NCBI RefSeq assembly: GCF_022870905.1
Contig: NZ_CP091510.1
Span: 1,612,001-1,676,000 of the forward strand
Direction of reading: 5' to 3'
Length of the DNA: 64,000 bases
Source: Neisseria arctica
GTDB taxonomy: Bacteria > Pseudomonadota > Gammaproteobacteria > Burkholderiales > Neisseriaceae
In this document: in pieces, positions 56,089 through 64,000 of the stretch
How positions within the stretch are numbered: the first letter of the stretch is position 1
Layout of the letters: each line of letters starts with the position of its first letter
Notes under the pieces: model-generated
Told to the model about the DNA's origin: nothing
What the model saw: only the letters and a program-made list of their open reading frames with translations
The model's database searches: none
Translations under genes and position numbers: made by a program

Positions 56089-56940
56089 ATGATGATTCAT
56101 CCGCAGTTCGACCCGGTTTTGGTCAGCTTGGGGCCTTTGGCCATCCGCTGGTATGCGTTGAGCTATATTGTCGGCTTCGTACTGTTTATCTGGCTGGGCC
56201 GCCGCCGTATTGCCCAAGGCAACAGCGTATTTACCAAAGAAATGCTCGACGACTTCCTAACTTGGGGTATTTTCGGCGTGATTCTCGGTGGTCGTTTGGG
56301 CTATGTGTTGTTTTACAAACTCTCCGATTACTTAGCCAATCCGCTTGATATTTTCAAAGTGTGGGAAGGCGGTATGTCTTTTCACGGCGGCTTTATCGGC
56401 GTAATGGTGGCCATGTGGCTCTTTAGCCGCAAGCACAAATTGGGCTTTTGGCAAGTATCCGACTTCATTGCCCCACTGGTACCGCTAGGCTTGGCTTCCG
56501 GCCGTATCGGTAACTTTATCAACGGCGAACTATGGGGCCGCGTAACCGATATCAACGCTTTTTGGGCCATGGGCTTCCCCCAAGCACGTTATGAAGACCT
56601 CACGGCTGCGGCACATAATCCCCAATGGACAGCTTGGCTTACCGAATACGGCATGCTCCCCCGCCATCCATCCCAACTGTATCAATTTGCCCTTGAAGGC
56701 TTGTGTTTATTTGCCATCGTGTGGCTGTTTTCTAAAAAACCACACCCCACCGGCCAAGTATCTATGGTTTTCCTAACCGGATACGGCATATTCCGTTTTA
56801 TCGCCGAATTTGCCCGCCAGCCTGATGATTATCTCGGTCTGCTGACTCTCGGTTTATCAATGGGGCAATGGTTGAGCCTGCCTATGATTATCGCGGGTAT
56901 ACTCGGTTTTATCTGGTTCGGTAAACGCAAAAACGCTTAA
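56089..56940 (+). CDS. lgt: Prolipoprotein diacylglyceryl transferase
   Basis: A 283-aa protein with seven helices. It starts [20 protein letters not shown] (a second ATG at 56092 is equally possible) and has the catalytic [13 protein letters not shown] (about residue 93-105) and the signature [17 protein letters not shown] (about 143-159; Arg and Asn conserved). It transfers diacylglycerol to the lipobox cysteine of prolipoproteins at the inner membrane, so it processes the lipoproteins coded elsewhere in the window. AAAGG lies upstream of the start. Confidence 0.96.
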   Translation: MMIHPQFDPVLVSLGPLAIRWYALSYIVGFVLFIWLGRRRIAQGNSVFTKEMLDDFLTWGIFGVILGGRLGYVLFYKLSDYLANPLDIFKVWEGGMSFHGGFIGVMVAMWLFSRKHKLGFWQVSDFIAPLVPLGLASGRIGNFINGELWGRVTDINAFWAMGFPQARYEDLTAAAHNPQWTAWLTEYGMLPRHPSQLYQFALEGLCLFAIVWLFSKKPHPTGQVSMVFLTGYGIFRFIAEFARQPDDYLGLLTLGLSMGQWLSLPMIIAGILGFIWFGKRKNA

Positions 56941-56954
56941 ACTAATTTTTATCG

Positions 56955-56984
56955 GGCTGTTTGATTCTACTCAAACAGCCTTTT
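56955..56984 (+). terminator. Intrinsic terminator after lgt, not DUS-based
   Basis: Perfect 10-bp stem GGCTGTTTGA/TCAAACAGCC with a 6-nt loop and T4, 14 bp past the stop. Confidence 0.9.
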
Positions 56985-57159
56985 GCATTGTGTGCATCCA
57001 TCCTACGCTCTCAAAATAACCGGCTCTGTTCGTTCTCTTCATACTCAGGCATGCCCTCTCAATAAATACAAACACATTTATTTCCTATCCCCAAATTTCC
57101 CAGTCAAGCAAAAAGCTCTTTATCCCAACCTAAAAATCTACTCTCCCAAATACATACAC

Positions 57160-57178
57160 GATAATCATTATCATTTTC
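57160..57178 (+). promoter_or_regulatory. Fur box upstream of the TonB-dependent receptor gene
   Basis: GATAATCATTATCATTTTC is a close match to the 19-bp Fur consensus (GATAATGATAATCATTATC). It sits immediately 5' of the -35 hexamer, where Fe2+-Fur would block polymerase, implying iron repression of the receptor gene. Confidence 0.85.
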
Positions 57179-57207
57179 TTGACACAAAATTTAACTTCAT
57201 CTAACAT
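57179..57207 (+). promoter_or_regulatory. Sigma-70 promoter of the receptor gene
   Basis: Consensus TTGACA (57179-57184), exactly 17 bp, then TAACAT (57202-57207), 61 bp before the ATG. Confidence 0.75.
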
Positions 57208-57268
57208 TCTCACTATTAATGATATTAATTATTAATATCTATTAAAATATAGAGAATAGGAATTCAAC

Positions 57269-59317
57269 ATGAGTAAAAAAATTTTAGCCGTCTTGATCGG
57301 TAATGCCTTCCTCTCCTCCGCCTGGGCAGCCACCACACCCCACAATGCTAATTTGGATGAAGTGGTCGTTGTTGCCGACCGCCAAGGAGCCAAAGTTAAA
57401 ACCAATCTGGTAACGGAGCGTGAAAAAGACGAAAGTACCGCTACCGATTTGCGTGGATTGCTCAGTAAAGAGCCTGCCATCGATTTCGGCGGCGGCAACG
57501 GTACTTCCCAATTTATGACCATCCGCGGCATGGGGCAAAACTCGGTTGATATCAAAGTAGACAACGCCTACTCCGATAGCCAGATTCTCTATCACCAAGG
57601 CCGCTTTATTATTGATCCGGCCTTGGTAAAAATCGTATCGGTACAAAAAGGCGCAGGATCGGCCAGTGCGGGTATCGGTGCAACCAACGGTGCCGTTATC
57701 GCGAAAACCATTGATGCGCTCGATTTATTAAAAGATACGGATAAAAATTGGGGCGTTCGCCTAAATTCAGGCTATTCGAGTAATAACGGAGAAAGTTACG
57801 GCGTAACTACCTTCGGTCAGGCTGGTAACTTTGACGGCCTGCTGTCGTTCAGCCGCACCGATGAAGACGACTACACCTCGGGAAAAGGTTATGTTAATCC
57901 AAACGGTATAGATACATTACCCTATAGCGGCCTGGATAAACGCAGCTATTTGGCCAAAATCGGCGCCACTTTCGGCAACCACCGCATCGTATTGAGCCGT
58001 ATGCAAGACCAACACCGCGGCGAACGCCTAGTTCGCGAAGAATTCGCCTTCAGTAATACCGGCCGTTTGAGCCTCGCCCGACAATCTCCTGCCTATCGCG
58101 AAACCACCCTAACCAACAACAATGTGGAATGGACGGCAACCGATTTGGGCTTTATCGACAAATTAACCGCCAATGCCTACCTGATGCAAAACAAGCGTTA
58201 CTCCGCCAATGATAAAAACAACGGCTATGCCGGCAATATCGACGGCCCGACTACCACGCTGATTACCACCAAAGGGGGCAATCTCAACCTCGACAGCCGT
58301 ATCGGCGAACATACCTTGCTGAAATACGGAGCCAACTACCGCCATCAGGAAATCAAACCGTTTACTTTCTTGGTTCCCGGACTGAGTAATCCGAAAAAGC
58401 AAGATTCCGGCTTATATGCGGAAGCTATCCATGATATCGGCGACTTCACGCTGACGGCCGGCTTGCGCTACGACCATTTCAACATCAAAACACATGACGG
58501 CAAATCGGTTTCAGACGGCGCCTTAAATCCCAGCTTCGGTGTAATTTGGCAGCCTCTGGACAGCCTCAGCTTCAATGCGGTACACAACTATGCCACCCGA
58601 AGCCCGCGCCTCTATGATGCTTTGCTGACACACGGCAACCGAGGCATCGTTTCAATCGCAGACGGTACCAAAGCCGAGCGTGCGCGTAATACCGAAATCG
58701 GTTTCAACTACAACAACGGTACTTTTGCCGCCAACGGCAGCTATTTCTGGCAAACCATCAAAGATGCCGTAGCCAGTCCGCAGCAACGTCACGATGCTAA
58801 CGGTAATCCAATTACTGGCGTACGAGAAACCACTAATGCCGGCTACATCAGAAACCGAGGCTATGAATTGGGCGCATCCTATAAAACCGGCGGCCTAACC
58901 GCCAAAGTTGGCGTCGCACACAGCAAGCCGCGCATTTACGACACCCATCCGGAAAACCTGCTCAGCGCCAATCCTGAATTTGCCGTACAAGTCGGCCGCA
59001 CTTGGACAGCGGGCCTATCCTACCGCTTCGACAAACCGAATCTTGAAATCGGTTGGCAAAACCGTACCGTTCAAAAAGCCAGCGGCTCAGTCTTGGTGCG
59101 GGAACGTAACAATAGCGCATCAACACCTATTGAACGCAAAAGCTACAACGTGAACGATATCTATGCCAACTGGAAACCACTGGGCAAAGATACCCTCAAC
59201 GTAAATTTCTCAATTAACAACGTGTTCAATAAATTATATTATCCGCACAGTCAGCGCGTTGAAACATTACCCGGCATCGGCCGTGATATACGCGTAGCGG
59301 TTAACTATAAATTCTAA
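57269..59317 (+). CDS. TonB-dependent outer-membrane receptor, likely iron-regulated
   Basis: A 682-aa protein with signal peptide MSKKILAVLIGNAFLSSAWA, a TonB-box region (LDEVVVVADRQ about 30-40), a plug domain (STATDLRGLLSKEPAIDFGG about 60, then TIRGMGQNSVDIKVDNA and VQKGAGSASAGIGATNGAV about 130-148), and a 22-strand barrel ending in the C-terminal Phe of outer-membrane proteins (VAVNYKF). Receptors of this kind import siderophores, heme or metals using TonB energy. The ligand cannot be assigned; the Fur box makes iron or heme most likely. An intragenic uptake sequence is near 58510. Confidence 0.92.
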   Translation: MSKKILAVLIGNAFLSSAWAATTPHNANLDEVVVVADRQGAKVKTNLVTEREKDESTATDLRGLLSKEPAIDFGGGNGTSQFMTIRGMGQNSVDIKVDNAYSDSQILYHQGRFIIDPALVKIVSVQKGAGSASAGIGATNGAVIAKTIDALDLLKDTDKNWGVRLNSGYSSNNGESYGVTTFGQAGNFDGLLSFSRTDEDDYTSGKGYVNPNGIDTLPYSGLDKRSYLAKIGATFGNHRIVLSRMQDQHRGERLVREEFAFSNTGRLSLARQSPAYRETTLTNNNVEWTATDLGFIDKLTANAYLMQNKRYSANDKNNGYAGNIDGPTTTLITTKGGNLNLDSRIGEHTLLKYGANYRHQEIKPFTFLVPGLSNPKKQDSGLYAEAIHDIGDFTLTAGLRYDHFNIKTHDGKSVSDGALNPSFGVIWQPLDSLSFNAVHNYATRSPRLYDALLTHGNRGIVSIADGTKAERARNTEIGFNYNNGTFAANGSYFWQTIKDAVASPQQRHDANGNPITGVRETTNAGYIRNRGYELGASYKTGGLTAKVGVAHSKPRIYDTHPENLLSANPEFAVQVGRTWTAGLSYRFDKPNLEIGWQNRTVQKASGSVLVRERNNSASTPIERKSYNVNDIYANWKPLGKDTLNVNFSINNVFNKLYYPHSQRVETLPGIGRDIRVAVNYKF

Positions 59318-59355
59318 GCAGTAAAACCGTTGCCGATAGCGTTCAGGCAACAATC

Positions 59356-59390
59356 AAGGCCGTCTGAAACCATTTTTTCAGACGGCCTTT
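59356..59390. terminator. DUS-pair terminator (receptor / lrp)
   Basis: Inverted AAGGCCGTCTGAA pair with a T6 run in the loop, between the convergent receptor and lrp genes. Confidence 0.9.
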
Positions 59391-59415
59391 AACACAGGGG
59401 AACACACTCAAAACA

Positions 59416-59880
59416 TCAACTCAAATCCAACAAAATATCTTCTTTTACTTCTTCCATCACCACATAACTGCGGCTTTCCACCGCTGCAGGCAGCTGCAAC
59501 AAAATATTGCCCAGCATATTGCGGTAGGCCGACATATCCGGCAGGCGCACTTTAATCAGGTAATCGTACTCGCCCGACACCAAATGGCATTCCATTATTT
59601 GCGGAATCAACGCCACTTCACGGCGGAAGTCTTCGAAAATATTACCGGATTTAGCCCGCAACTTCAGTTCGACAAACACCAACAAGCTTTTCCCCAAAGC
59701 ATGGGGATTCAAGCGCGCATGATAGCCCTGGATAATACCGTCCCGCTCCAAACGGCGCACGCGCTCGGTAACAGGCGTTGTCGACAAGCCGACTTTTTCA
59801 GCCAGCTCCGTCATCGGCATCCGCGCATTCTGCTGCAAAAGTTTTAAAATTTTTCTATCCGTCTTATCCAAACCCTTCAC
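59416..59880 (-). CDS. lrp: Leucine-responsive regulatory protein (Lrp)
   Basis: Starting at a GTG at 59880 (GGGGAT 9 nt upstream) the protein is 154 aa, beginning VKGLDKTDRKILKLLQQNAR. HTH: MPMTELAEKVGLSTTPVTER. The C-terminal half (ECHLVSGEYDYLIKVRLPDM, then SYVVMEEVKED) is strongly Lrp-like. The longer open frame to 59961 would add an unrelated hydrophobic N-terminus and is rejected. It is divergent from dadA-alr, its likely target. Confidence 0.92.
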   Translation of the reverse strand: MKGLDKTDRKILKLLQQNARMPMTELAEKVGLSTTPVTERVRRLERDGIIQGYHARLNPHALGKSLLVFVELKLRAKSGNIFEDFRREVALIPQIMECHLVSGEYDYLIKVRLPDMSAYRNMLGNILLQLPAAVESRSYVVMEEVKEDILLDLS

Positions 59881-60021
59881 TTTAAAATATCCCCATAAAA
59901 ATAAAAATTTATAAAATAATACTATTTTTATTTGCATAAATAAAGTGAAAAACACTGCCAATATTTTATTAGACTACCAACTTTCACTAATCCTATAAAC
60001 ACAACGGAGAAAGAGGAAATA
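59881..60021. promoter_or_regulatory. Divergent regulatory spacer lrp / dadA
   Basis: 141 bp with AT tracts (e.g. 59895-59945) between an Lrp gene and an alanine-catabolism operon. Lrp binding is expected from the arrangement; no consensus was scored. Confidence 0.45.
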
Positions 60022-61281
60022 ATGAAGGTTATCGTATTGGGTGCGGGCGTAGTCGGTGTATCAACCGCTTGGTATTTGGCCGAAGCCGGGCATTCGGTTA
60101 CCGTTATCGACCGTGCCGCCGATTCCGCAATGGAAACCAGCTTTGCCAATGCCGGGCAATTATCCTACGGCTACACCTCGCCTTGGGCGGCTCCGGGCAT
60201 TCCGGAAAAAGCCGCCAAATGGATGCTTAAAGCCCATTCTCCATTGATTTTCCGCCCCGACGGCAGCCTCTACCAACTACGCTGGCTCTCACAAATGCTG
60301 GCCAACTGTACTACTGAACGCTACCACGAAAACAAAGAACGTATGGTACGTATTTCGGAATACAGCCGAGAAATGCTACGCAGGCTCGAAGCCGCCGAAG
60401 GCATTGCGTTTGAAGGCCGCCAACACGGTACATTACAAATTTTCCGCCACGATTACGAATTGGCTGCCGCACAAAAAGATATCGCAGTATTGGAAGAATA
60501 CGGCGTTCCCTACCGTTTGCTCAGTAACCCCCAACAATGCCTTGATTACGAACCCGCATTAAAACATATCGCCCCCAAACTGGCAGGCGCTTTACATCTG
60601 CCTAACGACGGTACGGGCGACTGCCATCTGTTTACCCGCAACCTTACCGAATTATGCCGTAGCAAAGGCGTTGCATTCGAGTTCGGACAAAGCATCGGGC
60701 GCATCGAACACAACGACAAACAAATAACCGCCGTTTATGCAGGCGGACGCCGCTTCGAGGCCGAGCGTTATGTGTGCGCGTTGGGCAGTTTCAGCCGCCC
60801 CGTATTGGCAGACTTGGGTTTGGATTTACCGGTTTATCCTGTCAAAGGCTACTCGCTTACCATTCCGATTACGGATCCCGATGCCTCCCCCGTTTCTACC
60901 GTATTGGACGAAACTTACAAAGTTGCCCTTACCCGCTTTGACAACCGTATCCGCGTAGGCGGTATGGCGGAGCTTTCAGGCTATAAAATCAAGCTAGACC
61001 CCAAACGGCGCGAAACACTCGAGCTGGTTGTTAACGACCTCTATCCTAACGGCGGCGATTTAAGTAAAGCTTCATTCTGGAGCGGGCTACGTCCGATGAC
61101 ACCCGACAGCACCCCGATTATCGGTGCCACCCGTTTTGACAACCTGTTTACCAATACCGGCCACGGTACGCTGGGCTGGACAATGGCGCTCGGCTCAGGC
61201 AAGCTCGCCGCCGATTTGGTTTCCGGCACCTCCCCGGAAATCCGTTACGACGATTTGGGTATGGCACGCTACACCCGCTAA
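60022..61281 (+). CDS. dadA: D-amino-acid dehydrogenase, small subunit type
   Basis: A 419-aa FAD flavoprotein with the N-terminal dinucleotide fold [20 protein letters not shown] and the [14 protein letters not shown] segment near residue 50, and a C-terminal [20 protein letters not shown] motif near 353. It oxidises D-alanine to pyruvate at the inner membrane and passes electrons to quinone. Upstream of alr with a 144-bp gap, forming a D-/L-alanine use unit controlled by Lrp. Confidence 0.95.
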   Translation: MKVIVLGAGVVGVSTAWYLAEAGHSVTVIDRAADSAMETSFANAGQLSYGYTSPWAAPGIPEKAAKWMLKAHSPLIFRPDGSLYQLRWLSQMLANCTTERYHENKERMVRISEYSREMLRRLEAAEGIAFEGRQHGTLQIFRHDYELAAAQKDIAVLEEYGVPYRLLSNPQQCLDYEPALKHIAPKLAGALHLPNDGTGDCHLFTRNLTELCRSKGVAFEFGQSIGRIEHNDKQITAVYAGGRRFEAERYVCALGSFSRPVLADLGLDLPVYPVKGYSLTIPITDPDASPVSTVLDETYKVALTRFDNRIRVGGMAELSGYKIKLDPKRRETLELVVNDLYPNGGDLSKASFWSGLRPMTPDSTPIIGATRFDNLFTNTGHGTLGWTMALGSGKLAADLVSGTSPEIRYDDLGMARYTR

Positions 61282-61425
61282 AAATACCTAAAAAATTTTT
61301 CAGACGGCATGAACGGATTCAAAAAAACAACTGTTCCGCCTATAATCAAAATCCGGCAGCAAGCCTTGATATAAAGCTTACCGCCGGCTGCCGTTTTTCA
61401 TACATATCATTCAGAAAGGCCGACC

Positions 61426-62484
61426 ATGCGCCCTTTGCAAGCCCAAATCCGCCTCGACCACCTGCGCCACAATTATCAAACCCTGAAAAATATCCACGGC
61501 AACAAGCTGCTGGCCGTTGTTAAAGCCAATGCCTACGGCCACGGCGCGGTTCGTTGCGCCCATGCACTGGCCGATTTGGCCGACGGTTTTGCAGTCGCCG
61601 CTATCGAAGAGGCAATCGAGCTGCGCAAACACGGTATTACCAATCCTATTGTCTTACTTGAAGGCGTATTCGAAGCGGCCGAATACGGGTTGGTAGACGA
61701 ACACCGTTTATGGCCGGCCGTATGCAGCCAATGGCAATTGGAAGCCCTGTTGAAACATACTTGGCAGCATCCCGTAAAAGTTTGGCTGAAAATGGATTCG
61801 GGCATGCACCGCGCCGGTTTTTTCCCGCATAACTACGCTGCGGCCTACACCGCCCTGAAACAATCTGCCTGTGTCGACAGTATTGTCAAATTCACCCACT
61901 TTTCCTGTGCCGACGAAGCCGAGCGCGGCTCCACCGAAATGCAGATCGAGGCTTTTGATTTAGCCTGCGAAGGGCTGGAGGGCGAAGAAAGTATGGCCAA
62001 CTCCGCCGCTTTACTGGCCTACCCCGAAGCGTGCCGTGATTGGGGGCGGGCCGGTATCGCACTATACGGTGCCAGTCCGTTCGGCGGCACCGACGAACGA
62101 CTGAAGTCTGTTATGCGGCTGGTTACCGAGGTGTTCGGCGAACGTGTGCTGCAACCGCATTCGCCCGTCGGCTACGGCGCGTCGTTCTATACCAAAAAAT
62201 CCACTCGTGTCGGCCTGATTGCCTGCGGCTACGCTGACGGCTACCCCCGTGCTGCAAGCACCGACACACCCGTTGCCATTGGCAACCACCGAAGCCGTAT
62301 TATCGGCCGCGTCTCCATGGATATGATTACCGTCGAACTCGATCCTTCCAACGAAGGATTAGGTGATGAAGTAGAGCTGTGGGGCGATGTTGTACACATT
62401 AACGAAGTAGCGGCCGCGGCAGGCACTATCGCCTACGAAGTACTGTGCAACGTCAAACGGGCGAAATTTACTTATTTCGAATGA
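61426..62484 (+). CDS. alr: Alanine racemase
   Basis: A 352-aa fold-type III PLP enzyme with the Schiff-base lysine in AVVKANAYGHGA (Lys33) and the catalytic Tyr region RVGLIACGYADGYPR near 250. It interconverts L- and D-alanine. Placed after dadA it resembles the catabolic DadX arrangement, but if it is the only racemase in the genome it also supplies peptidoglycan D-Ala. GAAAGG lies 9 nt upstream of the ATG. Confidence 0.95.
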   Translation: MRPLQAQIRLDHLRHNYQTLKNIHGNKLLAVVKANAYGHGAVRCAHALADLADGFAVAAIEEAIELRKHGITNPIVLLEGVFEAAEYGLVDEHRLWPAVCSQWQLEALLKHTWQHPVKVWLKMDSGMHRAGFFPHNYAAAYTALKQSACVDSIVKFTHFSCADEAERGSTEMQIEAFDLACEGLEGEESMANSAALLAYPEACRDWGRAGIALYGASPFGGTDERLKSVMRLVTEVFGERVLQPHSPVGYGASFYTKKSTRVGLIACGYADGYPRAASTDTPVAIGNHRSRIIGRVSMDMITVELDPSNEGLGDEVELWGDVVHINEVAAAAGTIAYEVLCNVKRAKFTYFE

Positions 62485-62527
62485 AAAGCTTGGCAAAACA
62501 GGCGATAAAGGCTATAAATAAGCTTTC

Positions 62528-62557
62528 AGGCCGTCTGAAAAATTTCAGACGGCCTTT
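62528..62557 (+). terminator. DUS-pair terminator after alr
   Basis: Inverted AGGCCGTCTGAA pair with T-rich loop, 44 bp past the alr stop. Confidence 0.9.
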
Positions 62558-62594
62558 CGCATCAGCAACCCTATTTATATTTTTATAATCCTAA

Positions 62595-63728
<1,134 letters not shown>

Positions 63729-63773
63729 TTCTCGTGAACAATATAACAACATAAACCCCAGAGGCAGAAAACC

Positions 63774-64000
63774 ATGAATCTGAAAAACCGCCATTTCCTC
63801 AAGCTTCTTGATTTCACGGCAGATGAGATCCAATACCTGCTTGATTTGTCGACCGAACTCAAAGCCGCCAAAAAAGCCGGCCGGGAAGAACAAAAGCTGC
63901 GCGGCAAAAACATTGCTCTGATTTTTGAAAAAACCTCTACCCGCACCCGCTGCGCATTTGAAGTTGCTGCTATGGATCAGGGTGCGGGCGTTACCTATCT
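63774..64000 (+). CDS. argF: Ornithine carbamoyltransferase, 5' part only
   Basis: The frame from ATG 63774 (GAGG 10 nt upstream) runs off the window. The 75 visible residues begin [20 protein letters not shown] and contain the carbamoyl-phosphate-binding STRTR motif at 55-59 followed by Cys60. It makes citrulline in arginine synthesis. Assignment rests on the N-terminal domain only. Confidence 0.93.
   Translation, partial: MNLKNRHFLKLLDFTADEIQYLLDLSTELKAAKKAGREEQKLRGKNIALIFEKTSTRTRCAFEVAAMDQGAGVTY

Noticed and set aside
59881..59961. N-terminal extension of lrp
   Set aside because: It would add a hydrophobic stretch foreign to Lrp; the GTG at 59880 has a ribosome site and gives the family N-terminus.

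Overview
The window is a contiguous chromosomal stretch from a member of the Neisseriaceae, most probably the genus Neisseria. The strongest evidence is the dozens of copies of the Neisseria DNA uptake sequence (core GCCGTCTGAA). They occur singly and as inverted pairs that act as transcription terminators. Most carry the AG prefix (AGGCCGTCTGAA) and a minority the AT prefix (ATGCCGTCTGAA), which fits a commensal or animal-associated Neisseria better than the meningococcus/gonococcus group. Gene content agrees: minimal ProQ, NorM, Mpl, RelA without a hydrolase motif, and Lgt all look like Neisseria orthologues. The species cannot be fixed from the sequence alone. No rRNA, tRNA, CRISPR array, prophage or insertion sequence was recognised.

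Layout. 1-7 kb: 3' part of an ECF sigma factor (rpoE-like), tilS, an unknown 367-aa protein translationally coupled to a low-molecular-weight tyrosine phosphatase, holC, a DUF1289 protein, relA. 7-13 kb: grxB, a 23S rRNA pseudouridine synthase, an rlmL-type methyltransferase, a decayed locus (MBL-fold hydrolase fused to the STAS end of a SulP permease), aroC, proQ. 13-24 kb: a PBP5-type carboxypeptidase with an unusual structured leader, ilvA, a membrane metallophosphoesterase, gloB, two small envelope proteins, mpl, cysK, and a dapF-DUF484-membrane protein operon. 24-32 kb: two small secreted proteins, mnmA, fadD, ldcA-HIT, rnhA, a YebC-family protein. 32-37 kb: pntA and pntB, separated by a low-GC-looking three-gene cassette (lipoprotein, 250-aa soluble protein, frameshifted coiled-coil/membrane protein). 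37-47 kb: gloA, prfC, a divergent Lrp/AsnC-rarD pair, a 16-copy 17-bp minisatellite, a formate dehydrogenase operon and a TetR regulator. 47-64 kb: norM-murB, glcF, glcB, ilvD, lgt, a Fur-box-associated TonB-dependent receptor, lrp divergent from dadA-alr, dapE, and the start of argF.

Functional themes. Cell-wall supply and recycling is prominent (alr, dapF, dapE, mpl, murB, ldcA, the D,D-carboxypeptidase, lgt). Others are amino-acid metabolism (ilvA, ilvD, cysK, aroC, argF, dadA), methylglyoxal detoxification (gloA, gloB), and redox energetics (pntAB, formate dehydrogenase, glycolate oxidase Fe-S subunit plus malate synthase G).

The parts most worth attention are the cassette inside the pnt operon, which looks like an effector/immunity-type module; the structured RNA ahead of the carboxypeptidase gene; the perfect 17-bp x 16 array that contains the rarD stop codon and runs into a terminator; and the collapsed MBL/SulP locus. 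Most of the rest is ordinary, well-conserved chromosomal backbone.
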